Source of the DNA: Candidatus Paceibacterota bacterium
GTDB lineage: Bacteria; Patescibacteriota; Minisyncoccia; Minisyncoccales; GWA2-38-27
Direction of reading: 5' to 3'
Assembly (NCBI GenBank): GCA_028697015.1
Contig: JAQVFW010000002.1
Location: forward strand, 69,287 to 120,441
DNA length: 51,155 nucleotides
In this document: in pieces, positions 8,359-15,163 of the stretch
How positions within the stretch are numbered: position 1 is the first letter of the stretch
Layout: every line of letters starts with the position of its first letter
Made by a program: the position numbers and the translations under genes
The notes under the pieces: model-generated
Databases searched by the model: none
What the model saw: only the letters and a program-made list of their open reading frames with translations
What the model was told of the DNA's origin: nothing

Positions 8359-8442
8359 TGGGCAGAGAGGGATTTGCACCCCCGTAGGCCAGTGGCCGTC
8401 AGATTTACAGTCTGATGCGTTTGACTACTCCGCCATCTGCCC
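8359..8442 (-). tRNA. tRNA-Tyr (GTA), long variable arm
   Basis: On the minus strand the acceptor GGGCAGA pairs with TCTGCCC. The anticodon stem TCAGA/TCTGA encloses CTGTAAA with anticodon GTA. A class II variable arm (GGCCACTGGCC) precedes the T-arm. The 3' CCA is not encoded. Confidence 0.95.
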
Positions 8443-8487
8443 GCTCAAATATTATGCACTTTCCTATTATTACCATAAAACTTCCCA

Positions 8488-9153
8488 TTATTCAATAATT
8501 CTGCCCTTTTTCTTTTTCCATTCCTCTATTTTTTTATGGTTTCCGGAAAGTAAAACTTTCGGAACTTTCCAGTTTGTTCCTTTTTTAGGAGAAAAAACTT
8601 CAGGCCTTGTATATTGGGGATATTCGATAAATCCTCCATTTTTATCAACTCTTTCTTTTAAGAATTGCTCTTTGCCGATTACTCCGGGAATAAGGCGCGA
8701 AACAGCTTCAATAACAACCATAGAGGGAATTTCCCCTCCCATTAGAACATAGTCCCCTATTGAAATTTCCATATCGGCTATTTCTTTTTTCACCCTTTCG
8801 TCTATTCCTTCATATCTGCCACAAATCAAAATAACTTGATTCATTTTGCTTAGTTCGTTTGCTGTTTTTTGAGTAAACTTCTTTCCTCTGGGAGAAAAAA
8901 GAACTACCTTTGACTTTTTCTTTTTCAAATCCTTCACGGCATTATAAATGGGCTCTATTTTCATCACCATTCCAAGTCCTCCTCCAAACGGCTTATCGTC
9001 CACTTTTTTATGCTTGTCTTTTGACCAGCTTCTTAAATCATGAACATTTATTTCCAATAGTCCTTTTTCAACTCCTTTTGAAATAATACTTTCTTTGAAA
9101 TAGAAATTGAAAATTTCAGGGAAAATAGTGATTATATCAAACTTTTTTTTCAT
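8488..9153 (-). CDS. trmD: tRNA (guanine37-N1)-methyltransferase
   Basis: This 221-residue SPOUT methyltransferase makes m1G37 next to the anticodon in tRNAs reading CNN and GGN codons, preventing frameshifting. Visible family motifs are FDIITIFPEIF at the N-terminus, GGGLGMVMKIEP, LICGRYEGIDERV, and the knot IGDYVLMGGEIPSMVVIEA followed by SRLIPGVIG. It is last in the rpmF-nusB-rnc-rpsP-khpA-trmD series, the usual rpsP-KH-trmD order but lacking rimM. A small GC hairpin in the gap before it may modulate readthrough. Confidence 0.96.
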   Translation of the reverse strand: MKKKFDIITIFPEIFNFYFKESIISKGVEKGLLEINVHDLRSWSKDKHKKVDDKPFGGGLGMVMKIEPIYNAVKDLKKKKSKVVLFSPRGKKFTQKTANELSKMNQVILICGRYEGIDERVKKEIADMEISIGDYVLMGGEIPSMVVIEAVSRLIPGVIGKEQFLKERVDKNGGFIEYPQYTRPEVFSPKKGTNWKVPKVLLSGNHKKIEEWKKKKGRIIE

Positions 9154-9165
9154 ATTTTTATAAAG

Positions 9166-9190
9166 AAAACGGCGCTTTTGGACGCCGCCT
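9166..9190 (-). terminator. Weak hairpin between khpA and trmD
   Basis: On the minus strand CGGCG (9187-9183) pairs with CGCCG (9174-9170) across an 8-base loop and is followed by TTTTC. The short T tract makes this a possible partial terminator or mRNA stabiliser rather than a full stop. Confidence 0.35.
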
Positions 9191-9238
9191 TCCTTTCCAA
9201 TAATTGTGCAGTTTATACTGCAAAACTAAAAAGATAAC

Positions 9239-9571
9239 TTACAGTTTTAAATCATCAAGGTCTTCGCTCTTTTCTTCTTTTACCGGAGCGGACACTTTTT
9301 CAGGCATTCTTCTTCCACCTTCAGGTTCTTCTATTTTAAGATTAACCCTAGCGTGATTCTTTAGTCCGATTATCCTTATCAAAGACCTTATCGCTCTGGC
9401 AGTAGAGCCGGCGCGGCCAATAATCTGGCCCATGTCTTCAGGATTAACGGTTAAAGAAAGAAGAACTCCCATTTCGTCAACCTTCCTTTCAACTTTAACG
9501 TCATCTGGATGGTCAACAAGCGTTTTAACAATAAACTCGAGAAATTCTTGATCGCTGTTTGCTTTTGTCAT
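9239..9571 (-). CDS. khpA: KH-domain RNA-binding protein (KhpA/YlqC family)
   Basis: This 110-residue protein has a single type II KH domain. VKTLVDHPDDVKVERKVDEMG leads to VNPEDMGQIIGRAGSTARAIRSLI, where IIGRAG is the GxxG RNA-binding loop. The domain is followed by an acidic/basic tail (KEEKSEDLDDLKL). The family binds RNA with KhpB and influences ribosome maturation and cell-wall synthesis in Gram-positives. Its position between rpsP and trmD is canonical. The 140-base gap upstream, toward rpsP, holds a perfect TGGCC TCAT GGCCA hairpin around 9620-9635 of unknown role. Confidence 0.92.
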   Translation of the reverse strand: MTKANSDQEFLEFIVKTLVDHPDDVKVERKVDEMGVLLSLTVNPEDMGQIIGRAGSTARAIRSLIRIIGLKNHARVNLKIEEPEGGRRMPEKVSAPVKEEKSEDLDDLKL

Positions 9572-9712
9572 GTTATCTGTTCTTATTACCTATTCAAAAG
9601 TGATTCGACCTTTCCTCTTTCTGGCCTCATGGCCAATTTAACTGATTTTCTGTATATCCGTTATTAATAAAGAATAATTCTTTGAAAAACAAAAGTCAAC
9701 CCTTTTTTTTAT

Positions 9713-10195
9713 TTACGCCGATTTTTCTTCCTTCTCTTCTTTTTTTTCTTCTATTTCTTTACCCTCTTTTTTTTCTAAAACTTCTTTTTTATCTTCGCTT
9801 TTTTCTTCTGTTTTTTCTTGTTCTGAAGATTCCTCTTTTACACTTTCCTTTTCCACCTTCTCCTCTTTCTTTTCTTCAGAAGCTTGTTCTTTTACAGCTT
9901 CTTCCTTTGTTTCTTCATTACTTTGCGGCTTTACTTTATGCAAAGGTATTTTCTCTCCTTCAATAATGCCTTTTTTAACAAGGAGATTATGAACCGTATC
10001 TGAGGGCTTTGCTCCAACCGAAAGCCAATATTTGATTCTGTCCTCTTCAAGGCGACATTCTTTTGTCAGAGGATTTACATATCCTACGCTCTCAACAAAC
10101 CTTCCTCCGGAAGGAGCATTTCTCTTATCGGTAACAACAACCTTAAAAAAGGGTTGGTTTCTTTTTCCTGTTCTAAAAAATCTAATAACTAGCAT
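9713..10195 (-). CDS. rpsP: 30S ribosomal protein S16 with long charged tail
   Basis: The first 80 or so residues are canonical S16: MLVIRFFRTGKRNQPFF, VVTDKRNAPSGGRFVESVG, DRIKYWLSVGAKPSDTVHNLLVKKGII. The remaining roughly 80 residues are an almost pure Glu/Lys/Ser tail (for example EKKEEKVEKESVKEES). The family is normally 75-100 residues, so the tail nearly doubles it. Tails of this sort recur in CPR ribosomal proteins, and the rpmF product here has one too. The gene follows rnc closely and shows no Shine-Dalgarno site. Confidence 0.95.
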   Translation of the reverse strand: MLVIRFFRTGKRNQPFFKVVVTDKRNAPSGGRFVESVGYVNPLTKECRLEEDRIKYWLSVGAKPSDTVHNLLVKKGIIEGEKIPLHKVKPQSNEETKEEAVKEQASEEKKEEKVEKESVKEESSEQEKTEEKSEDKKEVLEKKEGKEIEEKKEEKEEKSA

Positions 10196-10203
10196 AATTT
10201 TTT

Positions 10204-10893
10204 TTAAATTTTTATTTTATCTAATGCTTTTCTGGCGGCCTCTTCTTCCGCCTCTTGTTTTGATTTTCCTTCTCCTGTTGCTATTAAGTCCTTTCCTAAA
10301 TAAACACCCATAGCAAATATCTTGTCATGATCCGGCCCCGATTCTTTTATAACGCTATATGTCGGAGTTATAGATGTCTTTTCTTGGGCTATTTCCTGAA
10401 ACTTGGATTTCGCGCTCTTATGGAGATTTCCTTCTATAATTCTTGGTAAGTGCTTTATAATATGCTCTTTTATAAACTTGGAACAAGCTTCCATTCCCTG
10501 GTCAAGGTAAAGTCCTCCGATAAAGGCCTCCATTGTATTTGCAAGAATATACTGCCTTGATTTATTCTCTTCTTTTTTTTCTCCCTGTGAGAGAAGCAAG
10601 AAATCTCCAAAATTCAATTCTTTTGCAATTTCAAAAAGTATCTTTGAATTTACAAGAGCTGCTCTCCATGCGGTAAGCTCCCCTTCCATTTTATTTGGAT
10701 AAGAAAGAAAGAGACACTCGGTAACAACATGCTCTAAAACCGCATCTCCTAAAAATTCCAATCTTTCATTGTGAAAGAGCTTAAAATCAGGATTTTCATT
10801 AAGATAAGAACGATGGGTAAACGACTGTATCAGTAAATTCTTATCTTTAAAGAAAATTCCTAATTTTTTTTCAAGAAGTGAAAAATCATTCAT
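10204..10893 (-). CDS. rnc: Ribonuclease III
   Basis: This 229-residue double-strand-specific RNase processes rRNA precursors and structured mRNAs. The catalytic domain carries the signature [19 protein letters not shown] (near residue 40), with acidic residues again at [17 protein letters not shown]-terminal double-stranded-RNA-binding domain begins at [10 protein letters not shown] and ends [21 protein letters not shown]. Its start overlaps the nusB stop (ATGA-type coupling), and rpsP follows nine bases after its end. Confidence 0.96.
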   Translation of the reverse strand: MNDFSLLEKKLGIFFKDKNLLIQSFTHRSYLNENPDFKLFHNERLEFLGDAVLEHVVTECLFLSYPNKMEGELTAWRAALVNSKILFEIAKELNFGDFLLLSQGEKKEENKSRQYILANTMEAFIGGLYLDQGMEACSKFIKEHIIKHLPRIIEGNLHKSAKSKFQEIAQEKTSITPTYSVIKESGPDHDKIFAMGVYLGKDLIATGEGKSKQEAEEEAARKALDKIKI

Positions 10894-11317
10894 CTTTTTT
10901 TTCTATTTCTCTGTAAACAGTACCCAAGACCCCGTTTATAAACTTTCCCGAATTTTTTCCTCCAAATGTCTTTGCAAGTTCTATTGCCTCATTTATTGCC
11001 ACTTTTGGCGGGACTTCTTTTTTGTCTTCATAAAGAAGCTCATAAAGACCCAAACGAAGGACATTCCTGTCAATTATGGTAATCTGCTCAATGGGCCATT
11101 CCGGAGCTGCCTTCTCGATTATTTCATCAATTTTTTTAATGTTCGAAACAACTCCTAAAATCAAACTCCATATAAATGTCTTGTCTTCTATTTCTTTTCC
11201 AAACTCCTCTATATTCCTTTCAATTATTTTTTCAAGCAAATTCTTGTCTTTGTTGAAAAAATCCCACTCATACAAGCTTTGCATGGCAATTGACCTTGAT
11301 AGATGACGGGAAGCCAT
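10886..11317 (-). CDS. nusB: Transcription antitermination factor NusB
   Basis: This 143-residue all-helical protein acts with NusE (S10) on boxA to antiterminate rRNA operons. Family features are [14 protein letters not shown] at the N-terminus, [34 protein letters not shown] in the middle, and [15 protein letters not shown] at the end. It ends in TGA overlapping the rnc start, showing that TGA is a stop codon here. It begins one base after rpmF ends. Confidence 0.95.
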   Translation of the reverse strand: MASRHLSRSIAMQSLYEWDFFNKDKNLLEKIIERNIEEFGKEIEDKTFIWSLILGVVSNIKKIDEIIEKAAPEWPIEQITIIDRNVLRLGLYELLYEDKKEVPPKVAINEAIELAKTFGGKNSGKFINGVLGTVYREIEKKDE

Positions 11318-11318
11318 A

Positions 11319-11600
11319 TTATTTTGACAAGTTTTCCATTGTTAAAGAATCCTGCCCTTTTTCTTCTTTTTCTCTAAGAGAAATTTCTTTTTCTCTTTTC
11401 TTTCTTTCTTTTTTATCAAGTTTCTCCATGACATTGACAATCTCTTCCTTTTTGTAGTATCCGCAGTTATAGCATACGGTATGTGGCCTTATCTTCTTTT
11501 TGCAATGCGAACAAGAAACCAAAGACGGGGTTTCTAAAAAAATATGCATTCTCCTGTTATCTCTTCTTGAACTGGTTTTTCTCTGTTTTGGTACTGCCAT
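11319..11600 (-). CDS. rpmF: 50S ribosomal protein L32 with charged tail
   Basis: [19 protein letters not shown] is the canonical L32 start. A zinc ribbon follows: CSHC and CYNCG around residues 30-47. After about residue 50 there is a Lys/Glu-rich extension ([20 protein letters not shown]). The family is usually 55-65 residues, so this 93-residue form is extended. It is the first gene of the minus-strand run that includes nusB and rnc. No Shine-Dalgarno is evident before its ATG. The divergent plus-strand promoter lies about 80 bases away. Confidence 0.94.
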   Translation of the reverse strand: MAVPKQRKTSSRRDNRRMHIFLETPSLVSCSHCKKKIRPHTVCYNCGYYKKEEIVNVMEKLDKKERKKREKEISLREKEEKGQDSLTMENLSK

Positions 11601-11679
11601 ATTTGTTTTTACACATTACACTAAAAATAAAAATATATCAAGTCCCTATTATCTTTAAAAGCATACAAAACAGAAAAGC

Positions 11680-11709
11680 TTGACAAAATATATTATCCTG
11701 TGTTATAAT
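11680..11709 (+). promoter_or_regulatory. Strong promoter of the orphan small-gene locus
   Basis: Perfect TTGACA (11680-11685) and perfect TATAAT (11704-11709) are separated by 18 bases. Transcription would begin near 11716. It is the best consensus promoter seen in the window and drives a roughly 250-base leader before the first small gene. Confidence 0.75.
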
Positions 11710-11715
11710 CTAAAA

Positions 11716-11960
11716 ATACAAAGCAATGCTTTTGGCAATTAATAGGAAGCAAGCCAAAAAATAGTATCAAGCTTCCCTCTTTCTTTCAAATCACTGGTTG
11801 AATACCGAATCACTTCCAAGACAGGACAGTTTTTCAGAAATAACAATTTTCTTTAGTGGTTTGAAAGAAGGAGAGGGTTTTTGCCGGACCTTTAAAAAAG
11901 AATATGGTCGCAAATCCGCCTTAACGGATTCGGCAATTGCGACTTAGCCATCTTAAATAA
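11716..11960 (+). ncRNA. Long structured leader or independent ncRNA
   Basis: There is no convincing gene between 11601 and 11970. Two strong structures are visible. First, 11775-11795 pairs with 11855-11877 in a stem of 21 pairs (one 2-base bulge, one G-U) around a 59-base loop, followed at once by five T. Second, GTCGCAA (11907-11913) pairs with TTGCGAC (11937-11943), enclosing AATCCG/CGGATT. Upstream, TTTTGGC and GCCAAAA, or GGAAGC and GCTTCC, could form competing stems. The first unit could be a free RNA of about 165 bases with a terminator-like end, or the whole could be a regulatory leader. It does not match the consensus of tmRNA, RNase P or SRP RNA as far as can be judged by eye. Confidence 0.5.
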
Positions 11961-11970
11961 GGAGGAAGAG

Positions 11971-12153
11971 ATGGCACTTGAACACATTTTGGGTATTCTG
12001 CGGGAGAATACCAAAAAAATGACAGAGCCCGGAAGAGCCAGAGAGGCCCAAAGGGCAAAAGAACTTGCCGAGAGAGAGGCAGAGAGAAGGCAAGTTCTTC
12101 GTTCTTTGATTCAGGGGACAAGCAAAGTCAACTGGAAAAGGCGCTATGCATAG
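11971..12153 (+). CDS. Small charged helical protein, unknown
   Basis: A 60-residue protein begins MALEHILGILRENTKK and is almost entirely Arg/Glu/Ala-rich helix (AREAQRAKELAEREAERR), ending NWKRRYA. The ribosome-binding site AAGGAGGAAGAG directly before the ATG is near-perfect, which strongly supports translation. It sits downstream of a consensus promoter and structured leader. The last codons and the TAG stop lie in an 18-base palindrome. No family was recognised; RNA or nucleoid binding would fit the charge but is a guess. Confidence 0.62.
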   Translation: MALEHILGILRENTKKMTEPGRAREAQRAKELAEREAERRQVLRSLIQGTSKVNWKRRYA

Positions 12154-12230
12154 CGCCAAAAGAAACGACGAGAAGTTTGCCCTTGCCTAAGGGTAAACAA
12201 ATAAGGAGTTAGCCAAGCTTGGTTAACTCC
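12140..12230 (+). repeat. Cluster of three inverted repeats after the first small gene
   Basis: GGCGCTATGCATAGCGCC at 12140-12157 is a perfect 18-base palindrome spanning the stop codon. CCCTT GCCT AAGGG follows at 12180-12193. GGAGTTAGCCAA/TTGGTTAACTCC at 12205-12230 is a 12-pair stem with one mismatch, followed by TCTCTTTC. The last could be a weak terminator or processing hairpin between the two small genes. Confidence 0.6.
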
Positions 12231-12278
12231 TCTCTTTCAAAGTTTATCATTTATATATCGTGAATTTTGAAAGGGCAT

Positions 12279-12362
12279 GCTGCTTGCTCTTTAAAAAAAA
12301 CACAAGGTTGTGTCCCCTCCCCCCTTTTGGGATTTTGCCATTTCTATTGGCAAAAAAGCAGC
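12279..12362 (+). promoter_or_regulatory. Nested-hairpin leader of the second small gene
   Basis: GCTGCTT (12279-12285) can pair with AAGCAGC (12356-12362), enclosing ACACAA GG TTGTGT (12300-12313), a C-rich run, and TTTTGCCA/TGGCAAAA (12333-12355). The nested arrangement looks like a structured 5' leader. Its ligand, if any, is unknown. Confidence 0.45.
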
Positions 12363-12395
12363 AACACAACCACGACATGCAATAAGGAGAAAAGC

Positions 12396-12719
12396 ATGTC
12401 TGTACCTTCCACCTTTTCGGCCTCGGTTTTTCTTCCTTCAGTAGAGGAAGAAATAAACGCTTCTTTTCAGAATCAGGAAGCACTAAGGAGGAGCGACTCC
12501 CTTTTTCTTGCCGAAGTAGCTCGGCGAGAAGCGGCAATTATTGCCGTAAAAAAGGAAGTTCAGGAAAACTTGGCCATCAAGGAAGAGGCCAAAAAAAAGG
12601 AGCGAGAACTCCAAGAGCACCAGGCAATAATTTACTGGCTCGAATGCCAGTTGGATCTTGCCTGGGAGAAAGAGGCAAAGCTCAAGGAAGAGCTTGACGA
12701 GCTTCTTTACGGTCTCTAA
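12396..12719 (+). CDS. Coiled-coil protein, unknown, second gene of orphan locus
   Basis: A 107-residue protein starts at the ATG of 12396, preceded by AATAAGGAGAAAAGC, a strong ribosome-binding site. After a short Ser/Pro-rich start (MSVPSTFSASVFLPSVEEE) the rest is a predicted long coiled coil rich in Glu, Lys and Ala (AKKKERELQEHQ, AWEKEAKLKEELDELLYGL). Base use is noticeably more GC-rich than flanking genes. It is followed by a clear terminator. It probably shares the transcript of the first small gene. No homologous family was recognised. Confidence 0.65.
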   Translation: MSVPSTFSASVFLPSVEEEINASFQNQEALRRSDSLFLAEVARREAAIIAVKKEVQENLAIKEEAKKKERELQEHQAIIYWLECQLDLAWEKEAKLKEELDELLYGL

Positions 12720-12751
12720 AAGAGTCCCAGCAAGGGACATAAGAACCTTTA

Positions 12752-12782
12752 AGAGGGCCAATCACAGGTCCTCTCTTTTTTT
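12752..12782 (+). terminator. Rho-independent terminator of the orphan locus
   Basis: AGAGGGCC (12752-12759) pairs with GGTCCTCT (12767-12774) with one G-U, followed by C and seven T. A smaller GTCCC AGCAA GGGAC hairpin lies just upstream at 12724-12738. Confidence 0.85.
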
Positions 12783-12785
12783 GCT

Positions 12786-13415
12786 TTAGAAATTAAAAAA
12801 TATAATTTTAATTATATAAAGAACTATTAAATGAACCGGATAGAAAATATAGAAAAAGTATCTTGGCAAATTGATTTTAATTTTTGGACCGAAAATAAAA
12901 AAAAGGGAAAAAAGAGCGTATATTTGAATAAATAATTGGTAAATAAAAGCATAGGAAAAAGTTGCCAAAGAAAAAAGAACTATTTTCTCTTCTCTTTTTT
13001 TGAAAAAGTAAAATATTAGAATAGTTAAAAGCCCATAAAACCCGTATTCAACAAAAAAAGAAGCTGGTATTATTAAAAAAAGATAAATGAATTTCTTTTT
13101 TTCAAAAACCGAAATTGTAAAAATTCCAAGCATTAAGGAAAAAAGAATGTTTAGAAAAACTGTTTTCCCTATCGATGCATATATAAAATAATAAGGAATC
13201 TGGGAAATAACGGCAAAGAAAAAAAGACGGTTAAGATATTTTTTTCTGCTTGATGTTTTTTGATAACCAACCGTAAGCTGATAGGCAAAAAGAGGAAAAG
13301 CTATTCTCCCTATAATCCTTAATATTGCAAAGGGATAAATAAAAGCCCCAATGTGATCGATAAGCATTGTTATCACCGCCACCAGTTTTATATAATTGCT
13401 TTCTCTTTTATCCAT
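12786..13415 (-). CDS. TraX-family membrane protein
   Basis: This 209-residue polytopic membrane protein opens with NYIKLVAVITMLIDHIGAFIYP and RIIGRIAFPLFAYQLTVGYQKT, typical of the TraX family (named after the F-pilin N-acetylating protein) and related acyltransferase-3-like proteins. The conserved IDHIGA and GRIAFPLFAY motifs are clear. About seven hydrophobic helices follow. In plasmid-free bacteria the family's substrate is unknown, and pilin or envelope acetylation is inferred. It follows the GNAT gene by 11 bases on the same strand. Confidence 0.85.
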   Translation of the reverse strand: MDKRESNYIKLVAVITMLIDHIGAFIYPFAILRIIGRIAFPLFAYQLTVGYQKTSSRKKYLNRLFFFAVISQIPYYFIYASIGKTVFLNILFSLMLGIFTISVFEKKKFIYLFLIIPASFFVEYGFYGLLTILIFYFFKKREEKIVLFSLATFSYAFIYQLFIQIYALFSLFFIFGPKIKINLPRYFFYIFYPVHLIVLYIIKIIFFNF

Positions 13416-13426
13416 TAAAATATACC

Positions 13427-13969
13427 TTAGAAAATTTTAATCATAATCCCCTCTCCTTCCAATTTTCCTTTATATTGAAGCTGCTTTGGAATTTTAGCAA
13501 CTGTTTTGAATCCAATTTTTTTGTAAAGAGCTATAGCCGGCTTATTGCTTAAAAAAACGCTAAGTCGAATAATCTTCGGTCTTGGCTTTAATTCTTTTTT
13601 CGCCTTTTTTAATATTTCATTCATTAAATATTTTCCAAGGCCAATTCTTCTATAACCCTTTCTAATGGTAATGCCAAAACCTCCGATATGGTCTCTTCTG
13701 TCTTTTTCAAGAGTAATGCCCGTTGTTCCGACAATTTTATCTTCACACTCTGCCAATAAAAAAACTTCTTTTAAATTTTCAATTCCCTTTATCTTTCTTT
13801 CTATCCATCTTTTTTCTTCTTCAAGGGACACTCTCTTTTTCATTGAAACCTTTGCCTGTTCTTCAACTAAAGAATCAACAAAATCCTTGAATTTTTGGAC
13901 ATTCTTAAAATCTTCTTCTGAAATATTCCTTATTGTTATTTTCTTGCCTTTAAAAATTTTAGTTTTCAT
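13427..13969 (-). CDS. GNAT-family N-acetyltransferase
   Basis: This 180-residue protein has the GNAT fold. Substrate-side strands run up to HIGGFGITIRKGYRRIGLGKYLMNEIL, where RRIGLGKYL is the acetyl-CoA pyrophosphate-binding R/Q-x-x-G-x-G/A motif. RLSVFLSNKPAIALYKKIGFKTVAKIP is the terminal motif B. It is RimJ/RimL-like in layout. The substrate cannot be assigned. It is paired with the TraX-like gene downstream and preceded by the terminator of the 14,032 gene. Confidence 0.88.
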   Translation of the reverse strand: MKTKIFKGKKITIRNISEEDFKNVQKFKDFVDSLVEEQAKVSMKKRVSLEEEKRWIERKIKGIENLKEVFLLAECEDKIVGTTGITLEKDRRDHIGGFGITIRKGYRRIGLGKYLMNEILKKAKKELKPRPKIIRLSVFLSNKPAIALYKKIGFKTVAKIPKQLQYKGKLEGEGIMIKIF

Positions 13970-13997
13970 ATTTTTTAATTCTATATCATATTATGAA

Positions 13998-14026
13998 ATA
14001 AAAAAAGCCCGAAAAGGGCTTTAATT
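13998..14026 (-). terminator. Terminator downstream of the 135-residue hypothetical gene
   Basis: AAAGCCC (14004-14010) and GGGCTTT (14016-14022) form a stem with loop GAAAA. On the minus strand it is followed by a T-rich run, just after the gene ending at 14032. Confidence 0.85.
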
Positions 14027-14031
14027 TTTTC

Positions 14032-14439
14032 CTAAAGGTTAACACCATGTTTTAGTCCTTGGACATAGGCCAATTTTATTGCAATTCTTATATAAGGAGA
14101 GCACTCATTGGTTCTTGCTTCAGACAAGCTTATCTGAGGATTCTTTTCTTTTATTTTTTTTGCGATAAATCTTAGCATTGCATATGATACAAAATCATGC
14201 AATCTTGAAGTAAAGATATCCCCGGGTTGAGGAACTAAAATGTCTTCGCAATTTATTGCTTTTTCCTCTAGTAAAGAATAATGTTTCTTTAATAATTTAT
14301 CTGGAATATCCATCAATCTTTTGACTTGAGGATCTAGGTCTTCATTATCATCAACCTCTTCTCCAAAAAACCTTCTAACTTCATTTATTTCATTATTGAT
14401 ATGCTCTAGCAAAGTCATCCAATCGCTGGTTTTGTCCAT
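14032..14439 (-). CDS. Hypothetical soluble protein, stand-alone
   Basis: This 135-residue acidic, helical protein (MDKTSDWMTLLEHINNEINE, then EEVDDNEDLDPQVKRLMD) has no signal peptide or membrane segment. The middle contains DILVPQPGDIFTSRLHDFVS. It has its own promoter and terminator, so it is monocistronic, and GAAAGG lies nine bases before the ATG as a ribosome-binding site. No family was recognised. Like the small genes at 11.9, 12.4, 31.2 and 32.0 kb it is an independent unit of unknown function. Confidence 0.7.
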   Translation of the reverse strand: MDKTSDWMTLLEHINNEINEVRRFFGEEVDDNEDLDPQVKRLMDIPDKLLKKHYSLLEEKAINCEDILVPQPGDIFTSRLHDFVSYAMLRFIAKKIKEKNPQISLSEARTNECSPYIRIAIKLAYVQGLKHGVNL

Positions 14440-14478
14440 AGTATTTTCCTTTCAAAAATAGTCAAAGAACCAGGCAGG

Positions 14479-14506
14479 ACTATACCAAAAAAATACTATA
14501 AGTCAA
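14479..14506 (-). promoter_or_regulatory. Promoter of the 135-residue hypothetical gene
   Basis: On the minus strand TTGACT (14506-14501) is followed after 16 bases by TATAGT (14484-14479). Transcription would begin about 30 bases before the start codon. Confidence 0.65.
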
Positions 14507-14519
14507 ATACGAGTATCTT

Positions 14520-15116
14520 TTAATTAATTTCTAAAAGTTCTATTTCAAATATCAAAATAGAATCAGGAGGAATTATATCCCCCGCTCCCTGCTTTCCGTA
14601 AGCAAGCTCGGGAGAAATAGTTAATCTCCTTTTTTCTCCTTTTTTCATTCCCAAAACACCCATTTCCCATCCTTGAATCACTCTGCCTTGCCCGAGAACA
14701 AAAGAAAATGGCTGATTCCTGTCAACACTTGAATCGAACTTTTTTCCATCAAGAAGAGTTCCGGTATAATGCAAAGTCAAATAGTTTCCTTTCTCGGCTA
14801 ATTTTCCTTCGCCCTCAGTTAAGATTTCTGCCTTTAACTGCCCCTTTTTGCAAACTCCTCGCGAAAAATCCCATTCTTCGCACATAGATCCGTCTTCAAA
14901 CAGGCAAAACCCTATTTGGCCGGAAGGAAAATCTTTAATTTCAACTGTCCCTCCTTGCTTCTTGCAATATACTGAAGCAGGATTTGCTAAAGTGGTATTT
15001 TCTTCTTCCGTTTCAAGCAGAGTATCTCCTTTTTCTTTACTGACCAGATAAGCAAAGAAAAAAACAACTAAAACTGCAACTGCAATTATGATGATTAATA
15101 ACATTTTTTTATTCAT
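14520..15116 (-). CDS. Membrane-anchored FKBP-type peptidyl-prolyl isomerase with DUF333 domain
   Basis: This 198-residue protein begins with a signal anchor (LLIIIIAVAVLVVFFFAYLV). Next comes a DUF333-like domain: NPASVYCKKQGGTVEI, GFCLFEDGSMCEEWDFSRGVC, about residues 46-92. An FKBP domain follows: YLTLHYTGTLLDGKKFDSS, PFSFVLGQGRVIQGWEMGV, GEKRRLTISPELAYGKQGAG, PPDSILIFEIELL. Active-site aromatic and Asp positions of FKBP (Y, F, D, W, I/Y) appear retained. It likely assists folding of exported proteins outside the membrane. The Cys-rich DUF333 module may be disulphide-bonded. It is probably not coupled to the beta-CASP gene 48 bases upstream. Confidence 0.92.
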   Translation of the reverse strand: MNKKMLLIIIIAVAVLVVFFFAYLVSKEKGDTLLETEEENTTLANPASVYCKKQGGTVEIKDFPSGQIGFCLFEDGSMCEEWDFSRGVCKKGQLKAEILTEGEGKLAEKGNYLTLHYTGTLLDGKKFDSSVDRNQPFSFVLGQGRVIQGWEMGVLGMKKGEKRRLTISPELAYGKQGAGDIIPPDSILIFEIELLEIN

Positions 15117-15163
15117 ACTTTTATTTTTTATTCAATAAATATTTTAATATATTTATTTTAATT

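Noticed and set aside
8172-8752. Plus-strand reading frames across the tRNA-Thr and tRNA-Tyr genes
   Set aside because: They are antisense to tRNAs, rpmG and trmD and have no start signals.
9682-9966. Plus-strand Phe/Leu-rich reading frame
   Set aside because: It is the antisense image of the Lys/Glu tail of S16, a low-complexity shadow.
11921-12159. Minus-strand reading frames over the 60-residue gene
   Set aside because: They are antisense to a gene with a near-perfect ribosome-binding site and strong promoter, and lack start signals of their own.
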